Shown here: positions 1 through 4,030 of the stretch, in pieces | How the letters are laid out: each line of letters starts with the position of its first letter | Position numbering within the stretch: position 1 is the first letter of the stretch | Source of the DNA: Chloroflexota bacterium | Lineage (GTDB): Bacteria > Chloroflexota > FW602-bin22 > JAMCYS01 | DNA length: 6,499 bases | NCBI GenBank assembly: GCA_021847625.1 | Contig: JAJZQK010000202.1 | Location: forward strand, 1 to 6,499 | Reading direction: 5' to 3' | Made by a program: the position numbers and the translations under genes | The notes under the pieces: model-generated | The model's database searches: none | What the model was told of the DNA's origin: nothing | Seen by the model: only the letters and a program-made list of their open reading frames with translations

Positions 1-379
1 CGACGCCGAGGTCCGGCGCGCACTCCTTACAGAGCCCCCGCTCGGCGTTCCAGCAGGCCTTGCGGCAGACCCAACTCTGGCAGCGCGGGCACTGGACGAA
101 GTCGCCCTGCGCCTCCTTCGCGGCCTTGGCGAGGGCGCCGTCGTGCGCCCGCTCCCAGGCGGCAGGATGGACGCGCTCGCCGAGGTCAGAGGCCGTGCTG
201 AAGAAGCCGCCGAACGTGCTGCCGGCCGCTCCCAGCACGCCCGCCATGGCCCCTGTCGCCTGGCCCTGGAAACGAGTGCGGTATCCCCTGCCACACCGGT
301 CGCAGAAGAACTCGAACTGGAACCCCTGGTCCGTGCTCAGATCGTTGTAGTTGCGCACGAACTCGAACTTGTCGCTCAC
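1..379 (-). CDS. Zinc-ribbon protein, C-terminus cut off by the window edge
   Basis: The first 126 residues are visible and begin MSDKFEFVRN from a GTG codon at 379-377. An AGGGGGAG ribosome-binding site just upstream overlaps the stop codon of the preceding gene, which fixes the start. Cysteines come as a CxxC knuckle at C26/C29, then C97xxC100, C105, C109 and C117xxC120. This arrangement suggests at least two zinc-binding modules. Between them lies a Gly/Ala-rich segment (about residues 40-60) and a polar stretch (about 65-92), with no obvious catalytic motif. The gene is third in a minus-strand operon, 9 nt after the DUF5317 gene. Its role is unknown: it could bind nucleic acid or protein, and being last in an operon with an HD-GYP protein does not settle this. 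The cysteine spacing and ribosome-binding site make me fairly sure it is a real gene. Confidence 0.82.
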   Translation of the reverse strand, partial: MSDKFEFVRNYNDLSTDQGFQFEFFCDRCGRGYRTRFQGQATGAMAGVLGAAGSTFGGFFSTASDLGERVHPAAWERAHDGALAKAAKEAQGDFVQCPRCQSWVCRKACWNAERGLCKECAPDLGV

Positions 380-388
380 TTGCTCCCC

Positions 389-1009
389 CTAGAGTATTGG
401 CTGTCGTGGCCTTCCTTCAACGACGAGTGTATTTGCCGTCGCGGCCCGGCCGCGACGGGCTTGGGTAGTCATAGCCTGCACCACCAGCATCAGCACGCCG
501 TGGCCAATGACGATATCGCCGACGCTGAAGATGTTGGCCAGCGGTAACTCCGCGGGCAGGGCGAAGATGTCGCCCAGAAACGTCAGGTGCGTGTGTGCGC
601 CGATAAGAACGGAGTTACGCAGGTGCCCGCTCGCCGCCAGGCGGCTGAGCACGCCGTCCATCCCGGCCATTTGGAGGGCTTGGAACGAGGCGGGCATGTA
701 GCCGCCGTTGATCACGATCGCCACGTAGTTAGCGAGAGCCCCGGCCATCACCACGCGCAGGGGCCGTTGGTCGGCATTGAGGGCGAGCGCCGATAGTAGC
801 GCCCCGTAAGAGGAAACGTGCAGCACCGGCGCCAGGCTCTGCATCGCGGGCCCGGCGGGTAACACGTTCGTGAAGGCGACGACCTGGAGCAGCAGGCCCA
901 GGATGATGAGCCAGGCGTGGCGTATCCTGAGCGACGCCAGGTCGCGCAGCGAGCCTCCGCGCAAGCATCCGATCGCCACCCCGATTGCGACGAAGGCCAG
1001 TAAGAACAC
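389..1009 (-). CDS. DUF5317 family integral membrane protein
   Basis: A 206-residue, very hydrophobic protein with four or five likely membrane segments (about residues 2-15, 32-50, 60-78, 84-101 and 160-180). The N-terminus, with a short helix and then LRGGSLRDLASLRIR, matches the usual start of DUF5317. So do the internal GGYMP (102-106), FLGDIFALP (144-152) and FSVGDIVI (161-168) motifs. No biochemical function is known for the family. The start is GTG at 1009-1007. Its G is also the last base of the upstream TAG stop, so the order TAGTG implies translational coupling to the HD-GYP gene. The C-terminal 25 or so residues are polar and rich in Arg and Thr, probably an exposed tail. Family assignment rests on remembered motifs and is fairly secure. 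The link to c-di-GMP signalling is inferred from gene order only. Confidence 0.88.
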   Translation of the reverse strand: MFLLAFVAIGVAIGCLRGGSLRDLASLRIRHAWLIILGLLLQVVAFTNVLPAGPAMQSLAPVLHVSSYGALLSALALNADQRPLRVVMAGALANYVAIVINGGYMPASFQALQMAGMDGVLSRLAASGHLRNSVLIGAHTHLTFLGDIFALPAELPLANIFSVGDIVIGHGVLMLVVQAMTTQARRGRAATANTLVVEGRPRQPIL

Positions 1010-2313
1010 TAGCTAGCTACCTGCTCCTTCGAGATCCGATCCACCGCGAGGACGGCCTTCTCTTGGGCCGTCTCTTCTTCCAATACCGCCAAGAAAGCAT
1101 CGACCACCGCCGGGTCGAACTGGCCGCCACGCCCCTTGCTCAGTTCTTCCATTGCCACCTGGATGCTGAGAGCCTTGCGGTAGGGGCGGTCGGAGGTCAT
1201 CGCCTCGAAGGCGTCGGCCGCCGTGATGATGCGGGCGCCGATGGGCAGCTGGTCGCCCTTGAGGCCGTAAGGGTAGCCCGTGCCGTCGTAGCGCTCCTGG
1301 TGGTAGGCCACCAGGTCGCGAATCTGCCGGTAGCTTGCCAGCTGGCCGACGATCTCGGCGCCGATGCGCGGGTGCTCTTTCATTATGCGCCACTGGTCGT
1401 CGTCGAGCGGCCCCGCCTTGCGGAGGATTTCGTTGTCGATGGCCACCTTGCCCAGGTCGTGAATGCGGGCGGCGGAGACAATCGTCTCCGTGTCGGAGAT
1501 GTCCAGCTTCATCTTCTGGGCGATCTTCTCGGCATAATAGGCCACGCGTTCGGAATGGCGATAGGTGTAGCGGTCGCGGTGGTCGACGGTCTGGGCCAAG
1601 GTCTCCATCGTCCGCTGGGACTGCATCTGCAGCTGCCGGTAGGCCTGGAAGGAGTACTGGGCGAGGACGATGGGGAAGAGCAGCAGGACCAGGCCCCAGG
1701 GCGTCTGGTTGTAGACGATGACGACGAGCGTCCCCAGCGGGAAGAGGCTTATGGCCTGCACGTAGACGCCCTTGATGGCCGCCCGCCAGACCTCCCACGG
1801 CCGATAGCCTTCCGCCAGCGCCACGACCGTACAGATAAACACCGAGTTGGCGGTGAGATAGGCGAGGGAGGCGAAGAGGATGGCCGCCGCGTTGCGCAGC
1901 GAAGACAGCGGGGCGAGCGTCCCGTCGTTCAGCAGAATGTAGAAGAAGCTCGTCACGGTGACGGAGAGGACGGTGTTGGCGGCGTTGAAGAGGATCTTGT
2001 ACCAGGCCCGCCGGGCCCAGACGTCGGAGATGACGCTACCGATACCGCCCATGAGCCCGGCGACGGCGGGGCCAAAAAGAATAGTAGCGGCGAAGTTGGT
2101 GCCGGTAGAAAGGGTGACGACCACCTTGTTAGTGTTGAGGTAGATGCCGCGGATATCCGCGAAGGTGCCGGTGAGGGCGAGGAAGAGTATGACTAACTGA
2201 GCGGCCCGCTCGGCGGGCCACTCAGCGTATTGCCATTGGAAGACAAGGATGGCCCCGGCCGCCGCCACCACCAACCAGACAAACAGGCGTGCAGAGCCGC
2301 GAAGATGTCCCAT
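1009..2313 (-). CDS. Membrane-anchored HD-GYP domain protein (putative c-di-GMP phosphodiesterase)
   Basis: Counting from ATG at 2313, the protein has 434 residues. Residues about 8-220 form a sensor-like region with about six or seven hydrophobic helices. A short linker (about 220-240) leads to an HD-GYP domain (about 240-425). Visible motifs are YTYRHSERVA (H253), HDLGK (H285/D286), KEHP (H314), HQERYDGTGYP (H338 to P348), ADAFEAMTSDRPYR (D367) and GGQFDP. HD-GYP enzymes hydrolyse c-di-GMP at a two- or three-metal centre. Two departures are visible: the HHE motif reads HQE (Q339), and the position of the third-metal Glu is Tyr (Y249), as in two-metal members. The protein should sit in the inner membrane with a cytosolic catalytic domain. 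A TTG at 2349 in the same frame, preceded by AGGG, would add 12 residues. I prefer ATG because the helix starts soon after it, but either is possible. It is first in the coupled HD-GYP/DUF5317/zinc-ribbon operon. Confidence 0.93.
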   Translation of the reverse strand: MGHLRGSARLFVWLVVAAAGAILVFQWQYAEWPAERAAQLVILFLALTGTFADIRGIYLNTNKVVVTLSTGTNFAATILFGPAVAGLMGGIGSVISDVWARRAWYKILFNAANTVLSVTVTSFFYILLNDGTLAPLSSLRNAAAILFASLAYLTANSVFICTVVALAEGYRPWEVWRAAIKGVYVQAISLFPLGTLVVIVYNQTPWGLVLLLFPIVLAQYSFQAYRQLQMQSQRTMETLAQTVDHRDRYTYRHSERVAYYAEKIAQKMKLDISDTETIVSAARIHDLGKVAIDNEILRKAGPLDDDQWRIMKEHPRIGAEIVGQLASYRQIRDLVAYHQERYDGTGYPYGLKGDQLPIGARIITAADAFEAMTSDRPYRKALSIQVAMEELSKGRGGQFDPAVVDAFLAVLEEETAQEKAVLAVDRISKEQVAS

Positions 2314-2365
2314 CACCCTTACCTGCCCAGGCTGCGAGCCCCCAGACAACCACAGCCCTAAGGGT

Positions 2366-2394
2366 ATTCTAGCATGACTGCTAGCCCCTAACCA
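2366..2394 (-). promoter_or_regulatory. Possible promoter of the HD-GYP operon, overlapped by an inverted repeat
   Basis: On the minus strand TGCTAGAAT gives an extended -10 (TAGAAT at 2371-2366, 5 of 6 consensus bases). A weak -35, TGGTTA (2394-2389), lies 17 nt upstream. Transcription would begin near 2359, about 45 nt before the preferred ATG but only about 10 nt before the TTG alternative. A CTAGC/GCTAG inverted repeat with a 6-nt centre (2369-2384) covers the upstream edge of the -10 and could be an operator. The -35 is poor, so confidence is modest. Confidence 0.4.
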
Positions 2395-2508
2395 GTAGCT
2401 GCCCGCAGGATTACAGGGTCGCTACTAACCCATCACCGACTCGCAACCACCCACCGGCCCGCGGCTTACTCGGACGTGATGACTACTGTATGAGCGCTAT
2501 GTAGGGGA

Positions 2509-2607
2509 CTAGGCCCACTTGAAATCGGCGGCGGCGGCCACGATGAGGCTGGCGATCGCCGTCAGCGCGTAGACAAGCCTGACAATCTCGGGATGACTCC
2601 ACTTCAT
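2509..2607 (-). CDS. 32-residue single-helix membrane peptide, downstream copy
   Basis: ATG at 2607-2605 opens a 32-codon frame ending in TAG. The peptide starts MKWSHPEIVRLVYAL, continues TAIASLIVAAAA and ends DFKWA. AAGGAGGA (2622-2615) lies 7 nt before the ATG, an excellent ribosome-binding site. A hydrophobic stretch of about 17-19 residues (about 9-27) is flanked at both ends by Lys-Trp pairs (K2-W3 and K30-W31), as expected of a short membrane-spanning helix with interfacial Trp. A paralogue lies 57 nt upstream. The two peptides share 23 of 32 residues, most of their nine differences are conservative, and eight of the 23 identical residues use different codons, which argues for selection on the peptide. 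I do not recognise a family. A small regulatory subunit, a stress peptide or a type I toxin-like peptide are all possible. It lies 195 nt before the preferred HD-GYP start on the same strand. Confidence 0.78.
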   Translation of the reverse strand: MKWSHPEIVRLVYALTAIASLIVAAAADFKWA

Positions 2608-2664
2608 TTCCACATCCTCCTTTAGAGTGCTGGCAAATCGCCTACTAGAAAGGGATAAGGGGAA

Positions 2665-2763
2665 CTAGGCCCACTTGAAATCGGCGGCAACAGCCACGAT
2701 CAGACTACCAATGGTCACCAAAGCGTAGACGACCTTCACGAGCTGCGGGCGACTCCACTTCAT
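2665..2763 (-). CDS. 32-residue single-helix membrane peptide, upstream copy
   Basis: ATG at 2763-2761 opens a 32-codon frame ending in TAG. The peptide starts MKWSRPQLVKVVYAL, continues VTIGSLIVAVAA and ends DFKWA. AGGAGGA (2777-2771) is spaced 7 nt from the start, the same spacing as in the downstream copy. Residues conserved between copies are M1-S4, P6, V9, V12-L15, I18, S20-A24 and A26-A32. The strictly identical C-terminal ADFKWA suggests a recognised tail, while the helix interior varies conservatively. The predicted product is one membrane helix with a short charged N-terminus. It is the first gene after the promoter at 2972-3000, with a leader of about 200 nt. Function and family are unknown to me. 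The evidence for a real gene is the paralogue, the ribosome-binding site and the pattern of substitutions. No gene outside this window was compared. Confidence 0.78.
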   Translation of the reverse strand: MKWSRPQLVKVVYALVTIGSLIVAVAADFKWA

Positions 2764-2971
2764 CTCCGATTCCTCCTCTTAATTTCTGTGGGCCAGTGAT
2801 CGGCCCTATGCTGACGGCCTCGCGGCTGGGTGCACATTCGCGCTCGCGCACCCTCGCCCAAGTGGTACAACTGTGGTACAATCGCCGCCGAACGGATGAC
2901 CTTGGCTGACCCCGGCGGCGGCAGGTAGCGTTCGCGAGCCATTCATCTCAACGCCACCTCGCTTAAACCAG
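2764..2971 (-). other. Long leader between the promoter and the small-peptide genes, no convincing gene
   Basis: If the promoter at 2972-3000 is used, about 200 nt of leader precede the first small-peptide gene. Read on the plus strand it contains a GGGCC/GGCCC stem with a 7-nt loop (2790-2806), which lies about 13 nt upstream of that gene's ribosome-binding site. It also has a GGGTGC/GCACCC stem (2828-2833 with 2848-2853) and a two-copy 9-bp direct repeat (2862-2881). A short open frame (2946-2806, 46 residues) begins close to the expected transcript start after AGGTGG. Its third-position GC is clearly lower than in neighbouring genes and no domain is visible. The leader may be regulatory, but that is inferred from its length and stems only. 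Confidence 0.4.
2862..2881. repeat. Two 9-bp direct repeats one helical turn apart (operator-like)
   Basis: GTGGTACAA occurs at 2862-2870 and again at 2873-2881, separated by CT. The 11-bp period places both copies on the same face of the helix, as at sites bound by a side-by-side protein pair. The site lies about 85-100 bp inside the transcript from the minus-strand promoter. On the plus strand the second copy also reads TGGTACAAT, an extended -10-like sequence, but no -35 stands at the right distance. The repeat is seen directly; its role as an operator is inference. Confidence 0.5.
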
Positions 2972-3000
2972 AATATAACACGACTGCCACCGGAATGCAA
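2972..3000 (-). promoter_or_regulatory. Sigma70-like promoter for the small-peptide genes
   Basis: On the minus strand TTGCAT (3000-2995) and TATATT (2977-2972, 5 of 6 consensus bases) are separated by 17 bp. AT-rich TAAAAACTAG directly upstream resembles an UP element. The surroundings are noticeably less GC-rich than the coding regions. Transcription should start near 2965 and run through the two small genes, perhaps on into the HD-GYP operon, since no strong terminator is visible in 2350-2508. Confidence 0.6.
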
Positions 3001-3022
3001 CTAGTTTTTAACCGATTTCGCT

Positions 3023-3051
3023 ACCAGTTCTTCACTTGCCGGTAAACTGGT
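3023..3051. repeat. 7-bp inverted repeat upstream of the thioredoxin gene
   Basis: ACCAGTT (3023-3029) and AACTGGT (3045-3051) form perfect arms around a 15-bp centre, in the AT-richer gap between the divergent genes. The arm centres are 22 bp apart, about two helical turns, which would suit a dimeric repressor. No convincing plus-strand -35/-10 pair was found around it, so its role is open. Confidence 0.35.
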
Positions 3052-3103
3052 TGCTAACTACGCCGACCATCGCCCGTGAGAGTCACGATCAGGAGGTTCC
3101 CTG

Positions 3104-3619
3104 GTGCATCTGCTACTGTCGAGAAAACTGTCCCTCGGCCTCGCCCTGCTCGTCCTGCTGGCCGTCGTCGGCGCCACGGCCTGCAGCGCCGACACCCAGC
3201 CGAAGGTTGGCCAGGCGGCCCCGAGCATCGCCGTCACCGGCCTCGACGGCGGCGCGGTCCAGCTGGCCGACCTGAAAGGGAAGGTAGTCATGCTCAACTT
3301 CTGGGCCAGCTACTGCGCCCCCTGCAAGGAAGAGATGCCGGCCATGGAGAAGGTCTATCAGGCAGTCGAGGCCAAGGGCGCGGTGATCCTGGGCGTGAAC
3401 ATGGGCGAGGACCCCGCCAAGGTGGCCGCTTTCGTCAAGGACCTTGGCCTCACCTTCCCCATCGCCCTGGACAGCAAGGGCACGGCGGCGACCACCTACG
3501 GCGTCGACGCCATCCCCGCCTCCTACTTCATCGACAAGGAGGGGATCGTCCGCTACGTCCGTATCGGCCAGCTGGACCAGAAGACGATCGACCAGTACCT
3601 GGCATCGCTGCTCCAGTAG
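3104..3619 (+). CDS. TlpA/ResA-like thioredoxin-fold lipoprotein
   Basis: A 171-residue protein starting at GTG, 7 nt after AGGAGG (3091-3096). A charged N-terminus and hydrophobic helix (about 9-23) end at ATAC, giving a likely lipobox with C27 as the lipidated residue; Ala at -3 is tolerated but not ideal. The thioredoxin fold covers about 33-170, with FWASYCAPC holding redox cysteines C71 and C74, the cis-proline P138 in AIPAS, and a typical YFIDKEG strand. The AhpC/TSA-like opening (QAAPSIAVTGLDG) is usual for the TlpA/ResA group. Such proteins act outside the membrane as thiol-disulfide reductants, often in cytochrome c maturation. No CcdA-like electron donor or cytochrome gene is in the window, so the substrate is unknown. 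The gene stands alone, divergent from the small-peptide genes and followed by 411 nt without a gene. The family call is firm; the specific partner is not known. Confidence 0.92.
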   Translation: MHLLLSRKLSLGLALLVLLAVVGATACSADTQPKVGQAAPSIAVTGLDGGAVQLADLKGKVVMLNFWASYCAPCKEEMPAMEKVYQAVEAKGAVILGVNMGEDPAKVAAFVKDLGLTFPIALDSKGTAATTYGVDAIPASYFIDKEGIVRYVRIGQLDQKTIDQYLASLLQ

Positions 3620-3703
3620 GGCGTATCCCACAACCAGACCTTGCGGTCGCCGACTCGCCGCTCCGCGCGGCTGTCGGGTTCGTCTCTGCCCTGATCGGCT
3701 TGC

Positions 3704-3740
3704 CTGCCCCCGCATCACCGCCGGCGTGAGGGCAGGGGGC
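3704..3740 (+). terminator. Weak GC-rich stem after the thioredoxin gene
   Basis: CTGCCC (3704-3709) can pair with GGGCAG (3730-3735), or GCCCCC (3706-3711) with GGGGGC (3735-3740). The following bases, TCTTCGTCCTT, are only moderately T-rich. It lies about 85 nt after the stop codon and might stop transcription of the thioredoxin gene, but there is no proper T run. The 3620-3703 stretch holds nothing else I recognise. Confidence 0.25.
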
Positions 3741-3743
3741 TCT

Positions 3744-3866
3744 TCGTCCTTAGTGGGGAAATCGCGGCTAGCGCCTGCTGCGGCGGGCAAGTTTGGGCGC
3801 CCTACTGGCTGGCCTTATCGGCATCGGCGCAGCTCACGGCGGCGAATTCTTCCCCGCTAAGGACGA
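3744..3866. repeat. 123-bp fold-back with 17-bp inverted arms
   Basis: The arm at 3744-3760 (TCGTCCTTAGTGGGGAA) pairs with 3850-3866 (TTCCCCGCTAAGGACGA). Sixteen of 17 positions are Watson-Crick, and the remaining one is G-T, which as RNA is a wobble pair. The 89-nt interior contains its own stem-loop, GCCTGC-TGCG-GCGGGC (3773-3788). No transposase, clear target-site duplication or T run accompanies it. It could be a small non-autonomous element, a structured RNA or a protein-binding cruciform. It ends 21 bp before the -35 of the malic-enzyme promoter. Confidence 0.75.
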
Positions 3867-3887
3867 TGACCCGGGCAGGGTCTGCTG

Positions 3888-3916
3888 TTGACGGATTGGC
3901 GCCCCGTACTTAAGAT
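3888..3916 (+). promoter_or_regulatory. Sigma70-like promoter for the malic-enzyme gene
   Basis: TTGACG (3888-3893, 5 of 6) and TAAGAT (3911-3916, 4 of 6) are 17 bp apart. Transcription should begin near 3923, leaving a leader of about 108 nt before the ATG at 4031. No other plus-strand gene lies between this promoter and the malic enzyme. Confidence 0.6.
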
Positions 3917-3941
3917 ATCTATGCCGAGAGGGCAGCCGGTT

Positions 3942-3977
3942 CACCTGCCGACGGCGTGGCGTGACGCAGGGCAGGTG
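3942..3977 (+). promoter_or_regulatory. Leader stem-loop 5' of the malic-enzyme gene
   Basis: CACCTGCC (3942-3949) pairs perfectly with GGCAGGTG (3970-3977). Inside its loop GCGT (3954-3957) can pair with ACGC (3964-3967), extending the helix. It starts about 20 nt into the predicted transcript. It is not followed by a T run, so it is not an obvious terminator. I do not recognise a known riboswitch class. Confidence 0.5.
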
Positions 3978-3987
3978 TATCGCCAAT

Positions 3988-4020
3988 GGAGTAGCCCTCC
4001 GGCGAGCGTACTAGCGGAGG
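3988..4020 (+). promoter_or_regulatory. Ribosome-binding site of the malic enzyme, maskable by a hairpin
   Basis: GGAGG at 4016-4020, 10 nt before the ATG, is the ribosome-binding site. CGGAGG (4015-4020) is perfectly complementary to CCTCCG (3996-4001). A shorter AG-CGTA-CT stem within the loop can stack beneath it, so the site can be hidden. A competing pairing is possible: GGAG (3988-3991) with CTCC (3997-4000) would free it. The two structures exclude each other, the arrangement of a translational switch. In GC-rich DNA such pairings also arise by chance. Confidence 0.4.
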
Positions 4021-4030
4021 AAACACAACC

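Larger units (their letters stand above)
2509..2763 (-). repeat. Diverged tandem duplication with a 156-bp period
   Basis: The two small-peptide genes are offset by exactly 156 bp. Identity is strongest at the gene ends. A 24-bp perfect repeat at 2509-2532 and 2665-2688 covers the last seven sense codons and the stop, and a 13-bp perfect repeat at 2595-2607 and 2751-2763 covers the first codons. The middle is diverged, with changes at third positions and conservative replacements. The bases after each stop also resemble each other (TAGTCCCC and TAGTTCCCC). This looks like an old gene duplication, not a recent slippage repeat. No third copy is visible between 2350 and 2508. Confidence 0.85.

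Noticed and set aside
985..2196. Plus-strand open frame of 403 residues
   Set aside because: It lies fully antisense to the HD-GYP gene. The product is rich in Gly, Val, Asp and Arg with no domain, as expected of a GC-rich gene's opposite strand, and the HD-GYP motifs on the minus strand are unmistakable.
2509..2763. Similarity of MKWS.P to PqqA-type RiPP precursor starts
   Set aside because: PQQ-type precursors also often begin with Trp and Pro, but these peptides are a hydrophobic helix without the Glu-Tyr core, and no radical SAM or peptidase gene is near.
2865..2880. CopY-like copper operator (TACANNTGTA)
   Set aside because: The sequence is TACAACTGTG, with the last base wrong, and no copper gene is nearby. 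The 9-bp direct repeat explains it better.
2874..2882. Plus-strand extended -10 (TGGTACAAT) as the thioredoxin promoter
   Set aside because: No -35 at 16-18 bp, and it lies about 220 bp before the gene; it coincides with the direct repeat.
2806..2946. 46-residue minus-strand frame as a firm gene
   Set aside because: It has a fair AGGTGG site, but its third-position GC is well below its neighbours, an overlapping frame from 2942 is equally open, and no domain is visible. It is kept only as a leader-frame possibility.
3113..3790. Minus-strand and out-of-frame plus-strand frames across the thioredoxin gene
   Set aside because: All overlap the thioredoxin coding frame with CAPC and cis-proline motifs, and none has its own ribosome-binding site or domain.
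3726..3860. Small plus-strand frames in the 3620-4030 gap
   Set aside because: Arg/Ser/Pro-rich low-complexity products without ribosome-binding sites that run through the fold-back arms.
3744..3866. Integron attC site
   Set aside because: The size fits, but the arms lack the GTTRRRY and RYYYAAC core sites, and no integron integrase or cassette array is present.
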